DNA of 64,000 bases from Dorea longicatena (GCF_024168045.1 NZ_CP100126.1:2699001-2763000), one strand, 5' to 3'. Counted from the stretch's first letter, positions 47,086 through 56,655 are shown. The notes: generated from the sequence alone by a model not told the origin. Program-made: numbers and translations.

Positions 47086-48534
47086 TTATGCCATAATCGC
47101 ATTCAATTCCTGATACAACCTCTTCGCATAGCTGTCGGTCATTCCGCAGATATAGTCCGTAACCAGTAATAATCTCAGATACAACCGGTAAATGTCTGGC
47201 TGTCCCTCCGCATGATAGCGGTATGCTTTTTTGTAATTATTGGAAATAAACGAAACCAGCCGTTCTTCTATAGAATTCAGTTTCTGTGCCGGATCATCAT
47301 ATTTAATTATCGCACCCATGAAGCGGTCCATCAGATTGTCAAGCATCACTGCTTCCTTCACTTCCATCCGGTAGATTGTTTCTGACTTAAACACACATTT
47401 GCATGCAATCTCTCCAAGTAATTTTACAAGTCCTTCCGCCGGTGTATCTGCGAATAAATCTGTTTTATATACTCCATTCATAATCTCATCGTAATGAGTA
47501 GTAAATCCAGATGTTGCATATCCGATCAGAACTCCCTGTACCTTTACGATCCAGTTTTTCACTGCATAATCTCCGGGGTTATCTACCCCGTTTTTCTTTG
47601 CACGTTCATATAATTCCACCAGTTTATCTGCCGGCCGGAACCTATTCCATTCCGCCTGTTCCGGAACTGCCAGCTTCTTTTCCCTGTTTTGAAGCTTCCG
47701 CAATTCATCCCGCAGACTGTGATAAGTAATGAACCCTTTCACAAATGCATCTTCGATATCTGCCGTTTTATATGCAATATCATCTGCTGCCTCCAGAATA
47801 AATGTCAGAGGATGTCTGCAATTTCCCGCCCCTGTCTCCATCACGATATCTTCGAATAACTCCCGGTCCGCATAATAATATCCCATCTTTTTTTCACGGA
47901 TATCCCCGGACTTTGGCCGGATCTGTGTAGATGCCACCGGATATTTTATAATTGTGTTTAAAAGCGCATAGGTAAGATTCATTCCATTTTCATCTACCAG
48001 GAAATGAAGCTTACTCACCAGCCTGAGCGCCTGTGCATTTCCTTCAAAATGATAAAAATCTTCCCTCATCTGTTCTTCCAGTAATTCTTCTATCGGTGTT
48101 CCGTGATATTTTAACACCGGAAGATTCCGTTCAAACCACTCTCTGATCGCAAACTCCCCATAATGTCCGAACGGAGGATTTCCAATGTCATGAATCAGTC
48201 CTGCACACTGAAGAATATTGCAAATATCTTCTTTCATCCCCGGAGTGAAACTTGTATCTTTCTTATGTGCCAGTATGCTTTCGCCGATATTCTGTCCCAG
48301 CGATTTTGCCAGCGATGATACCTCCATAGAATGGGTCAGCCTGGTCCGAATAAAATCACTTTTATCTAATGGAAATACCTGTGTCTTGTCCTGAAGTCTC
48401 CGAAATGATGCACTTCCGATGATCCTGTGGTAATCCTTTTCAAATTCGCTTCTCAGATCGGTATCGGCGGAACGTACATCCTGATGTCTGCCCGGCCTTT
48501 GTCTCTTTGTCGATAAAAGTCTTGTCCACTCCAT
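47086..48534 (-). CDS. dgt: deoxyguanosinetriphosphate triphosphohydrolase (dGTPase)
   Basis: HD-domain enzyme that removes the triphosphate of dGTP. 482 residues: IIGSASFRRLQDKTQVF, RTRLTHSMEV (H68), HDIGNPPFGHYGE (H115, D116) make the metal site, and a helical C-terminal domain follows. The length fits clostridial dGTPases. Modulates dNTP pools; some relatives also limit phage replication. Confidence 0.94.
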   Translation of the reverse strand: MEWTRLLSTKRQRPGRHQDVRSADTDLRSEFEKDYHRIIGSASFRRLQDKTQVFPLDKSDFIRTRLTHSMEVSSLAKSLGQNIGESILAHKKDTSFTPGMKEDICNILQCAGLIHDIGNPPFGHYGEFAIREWFERNLPVLKYHGTPIEELLEEQMREDFYHFEGNAQALRLVSKLHFLVDENGMNLTYALLNTIIKYPVASTQIRPKSGDIREKKMGYYYADRELFEDIVMETGAGNCRHPLTFILEAADDIAYKTADIEDAFVKGFITYHSLRDELRKLQNREKKLAVPEQAEWNRFRPADKLVELYERAKKNGVDNPGDYAVKNWIVKVQGVLIGYATSGFTTHYDEIMNGVYKTDLFADTPAEGLVKLLGEIACKCVFKSETIYRMEVKEAVMLDNLMDRFMGAIIKYDDPAQKLNSIEERLVSFISNNYKKAYRYHAEGQPDIYRLYLRLLLVTDYICGMTDSYAKRLYQELNAIMA

Positions 48535-48558
48535 TTTACATCCTCCTTTTTGTCAAAA

Positions 48559-48588
48559 AGTGTCCAGCCGGATCTCCGGCTGAACACC
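48559..48588 (-). terminator. terminator after the XRE acidic-repeat gene
   Basis: GTGTCCAGCCGG-ATCT-CCGGCTGAACAC forms a stem with a one-base mismatch region and is followed on the minus strand by TTTTTG. Confidence 0.85.
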
Positions 48589-48624
48589 TTATTTACAGCA
48601 TTACTTTCTTAAGTTCATTTTCCA

Positions 48625-50094
48625 TTAATCCAGATAGATCGGCGGCTCATAATCTTTGCCAAGTAACGCTTTCTTACGCTCCTGATATCCGAGAAACGCC
48701 CACTCCGTCATATCTGTCCACTGATGACTTCCACGGTCATATACCTGCACATAGCCGATCCGGTTCGGATGCATTCTTACACTGTTCGATTCATATTCAT
48801 GTCCGGTGTAAGGGTTAAGTTCCCCTTTCTCAAGATCCTCTTCCGTTGATGTAAATAAATCCTCTTCATTCTCCTGTGCATACCTGTTCTGATGTCCTGC
48901 ATCATAGTTCGTATTTAACTGTTCTGCATTTTCATAAGCAGCCGTTTCTGTCTCTGCGGCATATGTCTCTGCTTCCTCAGGTTCATCTGGAAGAAACTCT
49001 TCTGCAAGTTCTCCTGATTCTCCATCTTCTGAATAATCAAATTCATGATATTGGATTTCCGGTTTTTCTTCCTCTTTTTCTTCTTTCACCGGTTCTTCAT
49101 GCTTTTTATGGATTCCGAAAAATGCTCTCCAGCCATGTGCCTTCTTCTCTGTCTCAGTCTTCTTTGGTTCCGGTTCTTCTACTTCCGGTTCTTCTACTTC
49201 CGGCTCTTCTACTTCCAGCTCTTCCTCATACTCCGGCTCTGCTTCTTCATATGCCGGCTCTTCTGCATACTCCGGCTCTGCTTCTTCATATACCGGCTCT
49301 TCTGCATACTCCGGCTCTGCTTCTTCATATACTGGCTCTGCTTCCACTTCCGGCTCTGCTTCTTCATATACCGGCTCTTCTGCATACTCCGGCTCTGCTT
49401 CTTCATATACCGGCTCTTCTGCATACTCCGGCTCTGCTTCTACTTCCGGCTCTTCTGCATACTCCGGCTCTGCTTCTTCATATACTGGCTCTGCTTCCAC
49501 TTCCGCCTCTGCTTCTACTTCCGCCTCTGCTTCTACTTCCGGCTCTGCTTCTACTTCCGGCTTTGCTTCTACTTCCGGCTCTGCTTCTACTTCCGGCTCT
49601 GCTTCCACTTCCGCCTCTGCTTCTACTTCCGGCTCTGCTGCTTTCTCATTCACAAAGAAGTCAAAAATCGTCTCCTGGACATATTCCGGATTCTCTTCTA
49701 CAACTTTCTTTGCTTTTTTCTTGCTTTTCTTCTTCTCAATCGCATCTAATTCTTTATGAATATCGACCAGTTCTCCAATCGTAATATCCCTTTCTTCCGC
49801 TCTTGTAGGTGCCTCTTTCTGTTCCGGTTCTGCAGCTTTCTGTTCTTTCACCGGTTTCTCTGTGCGGTCTTCATGTTCTTCTAATATATCTAAATAGAAC
49901 GGGCATTCCAGAATCTTTGCGATCATACGCATATCCTGCTCCTGGAAATTATCTCTTCCGAGACGTTGTGTCAGGTTCTGGCGCGACATCTTTTTTCCTG
50001 TCTGTTTTTCTATCTTTTCTGCAAGTTCTTTGATGGTCATTCCTTTACGGCTCAGAATGATCTTGACCTGTTCTCCAAATGTTAATTCCAACAT
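48625..50094 (-). CDS. XRE-family protein with long acidic Glu/Pro/Val repeat
   Basis: 489 residues. The N-terminus is a helix-turn-helix (LTFGEQVKIILSRKGMTIKELAEKIEKQTG). A charged, lysine-rich linker follows, then about 160 residues (roughly 150-318) of near-repeats such as AEPEVEAE, EPVYEEAEPEYAEE and, at the end, EVEEPEVEEPE. A conserved-looking C-terminal part (NPYTGHEYESNSVRMHPNRIG, YEPPIYLD) closes the protein. No membrane segment. The role is unknown; the N-terminal HTH suggests DNA binding and the acidic repeats may be a flexible spacer. Confidence 0.75.
   Translation of the reverse strand: MLELTFGEQVKIILSRKGMTIKELAEKIEKQTGKKMSRQNLTQRLGRDNFQEQDMRMIAKILECPFYLDILEEHEDRTEKPVKEQKAAEPEQKEAPTRAEERDITIGELVDIHKELDAIEKKKSKKKAKKVVEENPEYVQETIFDFFVNEKAAEPEVEAEAEVEAEPEVEAEPEVEAKPEVEAEPEVEAEAEVEAEAEVEAEPVYEEAEPEYAEEPEVEAEPEYAEEPVYEEAEPEYAEEPVYEEAEPEVEAEPVYEEAEPEYAEEPVYEEAEPEYAEEPAYEEAEPEYEEELEVEEPEVEEPEVEEPEPKKTETEKKAHGWRAFFGIHKKHEEPVKEEKEEEKPEIQYHEFDYSEDGESGELAEEFLPDEPEEAETYAAETETAAYENAEQLNTNYDAGHQNRYAQENEEDLFTSTEEDLEKGELNPYTGHEYESNSVRMHPNRIGYVQVYDRGSHQWTDMTEWAFLGYQERKKALLGKDYEPPIYLD
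49140..49640. repeat. internal tandem-like repeats in the XRE gene
   Basis: About 500 bases of imperfect repeats built on units such as CTTCATATACCGGCTC and ACTTCCGGCTCTGC, encoding Glu-Pro-Glu-Val/Tyr-type motifs. The lower-scale repeats are in-frame (multiples of 3), so length variation would not destroy the frame. Confidence 0.9.
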
Positions 50095-50264
50095 CGTCTT
50101 CCTCCTTAATTATTCTTACGCTCCCATACTCTCCTCATGTGTTTTTTTATGGTTTTGTAAACAATTTTCTATCTTGATAAATCTTTATTTTTCCCTTTTA
50201 TATTCTAACAAATCACCGAAATCACGTCAACTACGCAACTCATCAATTTTCCCTGAATTTCCGG

Positions 50265-52025
50265 TTAAAAATGAAGTTTTTCGTTCCATTCCCTCACCAC
50301 ATTTTCATCGATTTTTACTATTTTTCTGTCATAAGAAAGAATTCCATTTACCTCTTCTTCTATATCCGATAATTGCGTATAGACCGTCGCACTTAACCCC
50401 CTGCTGATATTCGGGATAACGAGTTTTTTTATCAATTTTTCATACGCTCTGCTGAGATCTTTTTTTCTTTTAAATATCTTATATCCGTAAATATCTTTTT
50501 CATACATACTGTGCTTCGGAATCTGAAGCGAGTATCCCCCGAATTCGGTAAGCGCTGTCACCCGCTTTTCCGGTGTGATATTCAACGGGAAGAAATAATC
50601 ATGAATACTTTTGATATCCCCACATCCCTGATCAAACCATCCGCTTGCAGAATCAATCAATCTGGTATGATCTTCTGCCAGAGCAATGTCTGTCATCTTC
50701 CTCGTCTTGAATTGTCCCCAGCCCTCATTAAATATCACCCATGTCACAACGGACGGATGATTATATAACCGCCGGATCGTTTCTTTCATTTCACTTTCAA
50801 ACTGTTTCTGTCCGGTCGGATCCTGACGTCCCATCAGATGCAGCCTTGTATCCTTTGCACGGATATGTGTTCCTTCCATAGCTGTTGCCAGCCAGGTAAC
50901 ATACCAGCTCTTATATTCACGTCCTCCATTCACCATATCCTGCCATACCAGCATGCCAATCCGGTCACAATGATAATACCATCTCTGCGGTTCTATCTTG
51001 ATATGCTTCCGGATCATATTAAACCCCAGATCCTTCATCTTCTGGATATCATAGATCATTGCTTCATCACACGGTGGTGTATACAAGCCGTCCGGCCAGT
51101 ATCCCTGATCCAGAACTCCTTTTTGAAAATATGGTTTGTTGTTCAAAAAGATCCTCGGGATTCCGTTTTTGTCATTCTTCACTTCTATCTTACGCATGGC
51201 AAAATAACTCTCTACCGAATCATTCCCCATCTTTATATGCACATCATATAAAAACGGATCCTCCGGACTCCAGTTTCTCATATGCGGAATTCTCACCATA
51301 CATGGTCTCCCTGTCCTACCGGCAGTTTTTAACGGCCACATCGTTCTTGCCGTTACCGTCACATCATAGTCGATATCTTTTCTTCCGGCGGCATCTTCCA
51401 GCTGTATCATAACGGAAGACTGATCATAAAGCGGTGTGATCTTCAGATCTTTGATGTGATACTCCGGAACCTTTTCCATCCATACCGTTTGCCAGATTCC
51501 ACTTTGCGCCGTATAGAACATCCCGCCATTTTCTAATTTCTGTTTTCCCCTGCTGTAATAATATGTATCGGAATAATCTTTTACTTTTATTGTCAGTATA
51601 TTTCTTTCTTCTTGCAATGCATCCGTAACATCGAATGAAAACGGCAGATATCCGCCCACATGTTTTCCTTGTTTCTTTCCATTTACATAGACAACTGCAC
51701 ACTGATCCACAGCTCCGAAATGAAGCAGCCAGCGGCTTCCTGCTTCTGGTCTTATCTCTTCCGGAAGACTCCTTTTATACCATAAAAACTCATCCGGCTT
51801 TAACTGTCTTCCGACTCCCGACAGTGCTGCCTCCGGTGAAAACGGGACCAATATGTCTCCGTTCATTTTCTTTGGAAATCCTTTTGTGTCTTTTATTGCA
51901 TATTTCCACACACCGTTCAGATTCACATAACTTTTCCGGCGCATCAATGGTCTTGGATATTCCCCTAATACATTCTTTTCATTTATATTGTCTGCCCATT
52001 TCGTCTTTAACTGTCTCATGTTCAT
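50265..52025 (-). CDS. glycoside hydrolase family 2 enzyme
   Basis: 586 residues. The ATG at 52025 (MNMRQLK) has AAAAAGGGGTG in front; the longer reading at 52079 is less well supported and would overlap the PPTase stop. N-terminal sugar-binding beta domain (GVWKYAIKDTKGFPK, WLLHFGAVDQCAVVYVNGK), immunoglobulin-like domain, then the barrel with acid/base Glu in VIFNEGWGQF (about 434) and nucleophile Glu in LTEFGGYS (about 491). Beta-galactosidase, -glucuronidase or -mannosidase cannot be distinguished. No signal peptide. Confidence 0.88.
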   Translation of the reverse strand: MNMRQLKTKWADNINEKNVLGEYPRPLMRRKSYVNLNGVWKYAIKDTKGFPKKMNGDILVPFSPEAALSGVGRQLKPDEFLWYKRSLPEEIRPEAGSRWLLHFGAVDQCAVVYVNGKKQGKHVGGYLPFSFDVTDALQEERNILTIKVKDYSDTYYYSRGKQKLENGGMFYTAQSGIWQTVWMEKVPEYHIKDLKITPLYDQSSVMIQLEDAAGRKDIDYDVTVTARTMWPLKTAGRTGRPCMVRIPHMRNWSPEDPFLYDVHIKMGNDSVESYFAMRKIEVKNDKNGIPRIFLNNKPYFQKGVLDQGYWPDGLYTPPCDEAMIYDIQKMKDLGFNMIRKHIKIEPQRWYYHCDRIGMLVWQDMVNGGREYKSWYVTWLATAMEGTHIRAKDTRLHLMGRQDPTGQKQFESEMKETIRRLYNHPSVVTWVIFNEGWGQFKTRKMTDIALAEDHTRLIDSASGWFDQGCGDIKSIHDYFFPLNITPEKRVTALTEFGGYSLQIPKHSMYEKDIYGYKIFKRKKDLSRAYEKLIKKLVIPNISRGLSATVYTQLSDIEEEVNGILSYDRKIVKIDENVVREWNEKLHF

Positions 52026-52035
52026 ACACCCCTTT

Positions 52036-52665
52036 TTAAGCAAGTCTGACTTCTTGTAATCTCCCCCCGATTTCATCATCTGTCGTAATCACTGCGGCTC
52101 TTGCATCCCCCTGCTTCAATTCATATTCCCTGCACAGGTAGATCCCGGGATATTCATCCGGCTGCTTTCTCATATATGGTATGCCATCCGGCCTCCAGGC
52201 AAATTCATATGTCCGCATATCCAGTCCCATGCCCCTCCTGGTGGCTTTCATAAAGCTTTCTTTTAATACCCAGAAACGGTAGAACCATTCTGCCTGTTCT
52301 TTTTCATCCGCACCTGCACGGATGATCTTACATTCTGATGGACAGAAATAGCGTTCAGCTACTGACATCCTTAATGCTCCCGTCATCTCCACATCACATC
52401 CGACCTGCACGCCTTCCCGGTCACTGCAGGCGCACAATACATACTTTCCCGAATGCGACAGATTGAATACAGCATCTTCCTGAAGTCCGGTCATCTCTTG
52501 TATCTTCTCCCATAAGATCCATGCACCGACACTCCTTGCACGGTCTGCCACATTCCGCAGCTTATCCGCTTTTTCCTTTCTCCACTTTGGCACCCTGTTA
52601 TAATATGCACGATATATTTCTTCTATTAATAGTGGTGTAATATCTGCTGCCCATACATTTACCAT
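52036..52665 (-). CDS. 4'-phosphopantetheinyl transferase (Sfp type)
   Basis: Transfers the phosphopantetheine arm of CoA to carrier proteins. 209 residues with GCDVE (D91, E93), WVLKESFMKA (K135, E136) and NLSHSGKY (69-75), the Sfp/AcpT superfamily motifs. No carrier-protein or polyketide/NRPS gene is present in the window, so its client lies elsewhere. Its gene ends just upstream of the GH2 start (10 bases), suggesting cotranscription. Confidence 0.88.
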   Translation of the reverse strand: MVNVWAADITPLLIEEIYRAYYNRVPKWRKEKADKLRNVADRARSVGAWILWEKIQEMTGLQEDAVFNLSHSGKYVLCACSDREGVQVGCDVEMTGALRMSVAERYFCPSECKIIRAGADEKEQAEWFYRFWVLKESFMKATRRGMGLDMRTYEFAWRPDGIPYMRKQPDEYPGIYLCREYELKQGDARAAVITTDDEIGGRLQEVRLA

Positions 52666-52743
52666 TTTCCCACTCCCTTTTTACTATACAATTTTAGTCT
52701 AACACACTTTTAAAAAAATGAAAGAATTTATCCAATAAAAGTA

Positions 52744-52772
52744 TTGACAATCAAATTCCATTGCGTTAATAT
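52744..52772 (+). promoter_or_regulatory. promoter of the aroF-aroB-SDR operon
   Basis: TTGACA (52744-52749), 17-base spacer, TAATAT (52767-52772). The leader to 52905 is about 125 bases; no clear riboswitch, T-box or leader peptide was found in it. Confidence 0.75.
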
Positions 52773-52904
52773 ATCATTAGTTTTATACTTTAAGTATTTA
52801 AAGTTTTGCAGTGCGAATATTTTACAGTGCGACCACAACAGATTCACACGAGAAAGAAAATATCACACAGGCACAATGATCATACATATTGGAGGATATT
52901 AATT

Positions 52905-53918
52905 ATGATTATCGTATTAAAACCATATACTACAAAAGATGATGTTTCTCGTGTTGAGAACATGGTCAAAAAGAGAGGTCTTGACACACATATTGTACAA
53001 GGCAAGGAGATGACAGTGATCGGCTGTATCGGTGACACAGCCAAAGTTGATTCCAAATTATTCGAGATTGATTCTGCAGTTGATAAAGTTATGCATGTAC
53101 AGGAACCGTACAAATTAGCTAACCGTGCATTCCATCCGGAAGATTCCATTATCAATGTATCCGGCGTAAAAGTCGGCGGAGACAATCTTGCAATGATCGC
53201 CGGTCCTTGTTCCGTAGAATCATACGAACAGGTTCTTGAAATTGCCCGGGCAGCAAAAGCTTCCGGAGCCAACTTACTCCGCGGAGGTGCATTCAAGCCA
53301 AGAACAAGCCCTTATTCATTCCAGGGACTCGGGCTTGAAGGTCTTGATATCTTAACCGCAGTTAAAGAAGAGACCGGTCTTCCGATCGTAACTGAACTGA
53401 TGTCCGACAAATACCTTGATGTATTTAACGAAAAAGTAGATCTTATCCAGATCGGTGCACGTAATATGCAGAACTTCGACCTGTTAAAAGAATTGGGGCA
53501 GCTTGATCGTCCAATCCTCTTAAAAAGGGGTCTGAATGCTACTTACGAAGAATGGATCATGTCAGCAGAATACATCATGGCATCCGGTAATGAAAATGTC
53601 ATCCTCTGCGAACGTGGAATCCGTACTTTCGAAAGCTATACAAGAAATACTCTGGATCTTCAGAGTATACCTGTACTTCGTAAACTGACACATCTTCCAA
53701 TCATCGTTGACCCAAGTCATGCAGGTGGAAAATGGTGGTTAGTAGATTCCATGGCAATGGCTGCTATAGCCGCCGGAGCAGACGGACTGATGATAGAAGT
53801 ACACAACGATCCCGAATCTGCACTCTGCGACGGAGCACAGTCATTAAAACCTAATAAATACGACGAATTACTCAAACAGGTTGCACAGATTGCAAATGTA
53901 GTCGGAAAATCCATCTAA
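52905..53918 (+). CDS. aroF: 3-deoxy-7-phosphoheptulonate synthase (type I-beta)
   Basis: First step of the shikimate pathway (PEP plus erythrose 4-phosphate to DAHP). 337 residues; the ATG at 52905 follows ATTGGAGGATATTAATT, the usual ribosome site, so upstream in-frame TTG at 52806 is rejected. A ferredoxin-like N-terminal domain (1-70, MIIVLKPYTTKDDVSRVENM) precedes the barrel with IAGPCSVES, LLRGGAFKPRTSPYSFQGLG and VDPSHAGGKW. The N-terminal domain commonly provides feedback by Phe or Tyr. Confidence 0.95.
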   Translation: MIIVLKPYTTKDDVSRVENMVKKRGLDTHIVQGKEMTVIGCIGDTAKVDSKLFEIDSAVDKVMHVQEPYKLANRAFHPEDSIINVSGVKVGGDNLAMIAGPCSVESYEQVLEIARAAKASGANLLRGGAFKPRTSPYSFQGLGLEGLDILTAVKEETGLPIVTELMSDKYLDVFNEKVDLIQIGARNMQNFDLLKELGQLDRPILLKRGLNATYEEWIMSAEYIMASGNENVILCERGIRTFESYTRNTLDLQSIPVLRKLTHLPIIVDPSHAGGKWWLVDSMAMAAIAAGADGLMIEVHNDPESALCDGAQSLKPNKYDELLKQVAQIANVVGKSI

Positions 53919-53952
53919 TGTATGCAGCCTCATAGTTTACAGGAGCTTTAAA

Positions 53953-55014
53953 ATGAAACTTACAGTTAATCTGGAAAAAGACAGTTATCCTATTTATATT
54001 GAAAATAATATATTGTCCCAGGCAGGGAACTATATCCGTAAGATGTATCACGGCAAACGCATTATGATCATTTCGGACGATAATGTATTTCCTCTATACG
54101 GAGATACACTGATCCGTACACTGGATTCAGATTATGAATGCCATCATCTGGTACTCCCTCACGGAGAAGCCACCAAGGATTTCCAGACACTTCCGACAGT
54201 CTACAAAGCCATGCTGGAAGCAAAGATTTCCAGAAGTGATCTGGTCATTGCTCTTGGCGGCGGTGTCATCGGTGATCTTGCAGGATTTGCCGCTTCCAGT
54301 TATCTAAGAGGTGTAAGACTGGTACAGATCCCAACTTCACTGTTGGCGCAGGTTGATTCTTCTGTCGGTGGAAAAGTCGCAGTAGACCTTCCGGAAGGCA
54401 AGAATCTGGTCGGCGCATTCTATCAGCCTTCACTGGTGCTGATCGATCCACTGGTACTTAACACGCTGAAGGAACGATTTATCAACGATGGTATGGGAGA
54501 GGTTATCAAATACGGCTGCATCAAAGATGCGGATTTATTTAGTACCTTGGAATCACACAGTTCTTTTGAAGATTTAAAAGAAGAACTGCCTGCCATCATC
54601 ACACGCTGTGTAGATATCAAACGAATGGTTGTAGAAAATGATCAGTTTGACACAGGTGAGCGTATGTTACTGAATTTCGGACACACACTGGCTCACACCA
54701 TTGAACAACATTTCCATTATCAGCGGGAAAGTCATGGCGAAGCCGTTGCCATTGGCATGTATCAGATTACCATGATTGCCGAGGAAAAAGGATTAACACC
54801 AAAAGGAACTGCAGACCGTATCCAGCAGGTTTTAAAAACCTACGGACTTCCTTTTGAATGCGGTCTCACTCTTGGGACATTAACCGAAGCGATCGCCTTA
54901 GACAAGAAGAATCTGAACGGTAATCTCAACGTCATACTACTTCATGAAATCGGTAACAGCTACATCGAAGCTACAGACATTCAGTTCTTTGCTGAAACAG
55001 CAAGGCTTGTATAA
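53953..55014 (+). CDS. aroB: 3-dehydroquinate synthase
   Basis: Second shikimate step, converting DAHP to 3-dehydroquinate. 353 residues with ALGGGVIGDLAGFAASSYLRG, QVDSSVGGKVAVDLPEGKNLVGAF and the metal-binding HxxxH-like LLNFGHTLAHTIEQHF. Starts 34 bases after aroF, so cotranscribed. Confidence 0.95.
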   Translation: MKLTVNLEKDSYPIYIENNILSQAGNYIRKMYHGKRIMIISDDNVFPLYGDTLIRTLDSDYECHHLVLPHGEATKDFQTLPTVYKAMLEAKISRSDLVIALGGGVIGDLAGFAASSYLRGVRLVQIPTSLLAQVDSSVGGKVAVDLPEGKNLVGAFYQPSLVLIDPLVLNTLKERFINDGMGEVIKYGCIKDADLFSTLESHSSFEDLKEELPAIITRCVDIKRMVVENDQFDTGERMLLNFGHTLAHTIEQHFHYQRESHGEAVAIGMYQITMIAEEKGLTPKGTADRIQQVLKTYGLPFECGLTLGTLTEAIALDKKNLNGNLNVILLHEIGNSYIEATDIQFFAETARLV

Positions 55015-55038
55015 ATATAATTTTGGAGGATATATGTC

Positions 55039-55785
55039 ATGGGTAAATTAGAAGGAAAAATCGCAATCGTAACAGGATCAGGAAAAGGAATCGGACGTGA
55101 CGCAGCACTTGCTATTGCTGCTGAAGGTGCCACTGTCGTAACAGTAGCAAGAACACAGTCTGATCTTGATGAAACAGTAAAAATGATCGAAGATGCCGGC
55201 GGAACAGCAATCTCACTTTCCAGAGACCTTACAGACGGAGAACAGGTTGCCGACATGGTCAAAACTGTTGTTGATAAATACGGAAGAATTGATATTCTCG
55301 TTAACAATGCAGGCGGATACCCAAAAGAGATCTACAAAAATATCGAACATCAGGCAATTAAGATCTGGGAATGGTCAGAAGAACAGTGGGATCAGATCAT
55401 CAAAACAAACTTGAGAATCCCATTCCTTGTAACTAAAAATGTTGTACCTGTAATGATAAAACAAGAAAAAGGAGATATCGTAAATGTATCTTCAAGAATG
55501 GGTCGTATTGCATCTCAGATGGGTGCATACGCTGTTGCAAAAGGCGGTATCGTAACCATGACCAAGACAACTGCTATCCAGACCAAAGAATACGGAATCA
55601 AATGCAATGCCGTATCTCCTGGAATCGTGGACACACCGGGACAGAGAGTCTACAACCACTCTGTAGGACAGGACGGCTGCCCGATGGGAAGCTCAAAAGA
55701 TGTTGCAAAAGCAATCATCTACCTTTTGGCAGATTCACCGGCAGTTATGACCGGACAGTCTGTCGACCTGTTCACAACAGTATAA
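55039..55785 (+). CDS. short-chain dehydrogenase/reductase (FabG-like)
   Basis: 248-residue NAD(P)-dependent SDR. N-terminal GSGKGIGRDAALAIAAEG (cofactor loop), NNAGGYPKEIY, VSSRMGRIASQMGAYAVAKGG (catalytic Ser-Tyr-Lys) and PGIVDTPG at the C-terminal substrate loop. It starts 24 bases after aroB with GGAGG. Its position suggests a link to aromatic metabolism, but SDRs are promiscuous and no substrate is established. Confidence 0.88.
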   Translation: MGKLEGKIAIVTGSGKGIGRDAALAIAAEGATVVTVARTQSDLDETVKMIEDAGGTAISLSRDLTDGEQVADMVKTVVDKYGRIDILVNNAGGYPKEIYKNIEHQAIKIWEWSEEQWDQIIKTNLRIPFLVTKNVVPVMIKQEKGDIVNVSSRMGRIASQMGAYAVAKGGIVTMTKTTAIQTKEYGIKCNAVSPGIVDTPGQRVYNHSVGQDGCPMGSSKDVAKAIIYLLADSPAVMTGQSVDLFTTV

Positions 55786-55807
55786 AACCGAATGAATACC
55801 AAGACTA

Positions 55808-55853
55808 CAAGAGACACTGTCATCACTGGCAGTGTCTCTTGTAATCCTTTTTT
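55808..55853 (+). terminator. terminator of the aro operon
   Basis: Stem CAAGAGACACTG / CAGTGTCTCTTG (55808-55819 and 55830-55841) with a following T-rich tract. Convergent araD ends at 55867. Confidence 0.85.
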
Positions 55854-55866
55854 AACACCAATTCAT

Positions 55867-56568
55867 TTATTTCCCTGGCTGTCCATAATAAGCATTTGCT
55901 CCATGTTTTCTGAAGTAATGCTTATCCTGTAATTCCTGTGGTGCAGGTTTTACGTCCGGGTTGATCATTTCGCATCTTGCTGCCATCTTGGCAACTTCCT
56001 CTAATACCACTGCGTTATGAACTGCTTCGTGAGCATCCTTGCCCCATGTAAATGGTCCGTGATTCTTGCAGAGTACTGCAGGTGTTGCAACATAATCCAG
56101 ATCATCTTCATCGAATCTGTCTGCGATCAGGACACCTGTATTTTTCTCATAAGCTTCGTCAATTTCTTCTTTTGTAAGATTTCTTACACATGGTACTGTT
56201 CCGTACAGATAATCTGCATGTGTAGTTCCATAACAAGGAATTCCTCTTCCTGCCTGAGCCCAGCTTGTTGCCCATGGAGAATGTGTATGCACAACGCCGC
56301 CAATATTCGGGAATCTGTTGTACAGTTCTACGTGTGTCGCTGTATCAGAAGATGGATTTAAGTCTCCTTCTACTTTGTTTCCCTGAAGATCAACAACAAC
56401 CATGTCTTCCGGTGTTAATTTATCATAATCTACTCCACTTGGTTTGATTACGAAAAGACCTTTTTCACGGTCGATTCCGCTTACATTTCCCCATGTGAAT
56501 GTTACCAGGTCATATTTTGGAAGAAGCATGTTTGCTTCATATACTTCTTTTTTCAATTCTTCCAGCAT
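55867..56568 (-). CDS. araD: L-ribulose-5-phosphate 4-epimerase
   Basis: Last arabinose step, giving D-xylulose 5-phosphate. 233 residues with the aldolase-type zinc histidines in [16 protein letters not shown] and [10 protein letters not shown], and [13 protein letters not shown]. Third gene of an araA-araB-araD operon, separated from the kinase by 87 bases. Confidence 0.95.
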   Translation of the reverse strand: MLEELKKEVYEANMLLPKYDLVTFTWGNVSGIDREKGLFVIKPSGVDYDKLTPEDMVVVDLQGNKVEGDLNPSSDTATHVELYNRFPNIGGVVHTHSPWATSWAQAGRGIPCYGTTHADYLYGTVPCVRNLTKEEIDEAYEKNTGVLIADRFDEDDLDYVATPAVLCKNHGPFTWGKDAHEAVHNAVVLEEVAKMAARCEMINPDVKPAPQELQDKHYFRKHGANAYYGQPGK

Positions 56569-56607
56569 TTTTCTTATCTCCTTTACCTCTTCTATATCAT
56601 AACAGAT

Positions 56608-56631
56608 ACGGGGACATCACCGTGTCCCCTC
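56608..56631. repeat. GGGGACA palindrome between araD and araB
   Basis: GGGGACA-TCACCG-TGTCCCC, a 7-bp stem. The first half (ACGGGGACATCA) also occurs at 5078-5089. A REP-like interspersed element or an mRNA processing hairpin are both possible. Confidence 0.5.
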
Positions 56632-56655
56632 TACTTTTACACAATATGACAGCTT

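Noticed and set aside
49140..49640. CRISPR-like repeats
   Set aside because: Repeats vary in length, have no unique spacers and are coding.
49045..49749. 234-residue Phe/Cys/Leu-rich plus-strand ORF that looks like a membrane protein
   Set aside because: Antisense frame over the acidic-repeat region; the hydrophobicity results from complementing Glu/Pro/Val codons.
48876..49784. 302-residue plus-strand ORF rich in Leu/Pro
   Set aside because: It is the mirror of the repetitive XRE gene on the opposite strand; low-complexity translation with no ribosome site.
52806..52904. Extended aroF from a TTG at 52806
   Set aside because: No ribosome site and the extension is not related to DAHP synthases; the ATG at 52905 has a strong one.
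52773..52904. T-box, tryptophan leader or riboswitch in front of aroF
   Set aside because: No T-box motif, no aromatic-rich leader peptide with ATG, no terminator in the leader.
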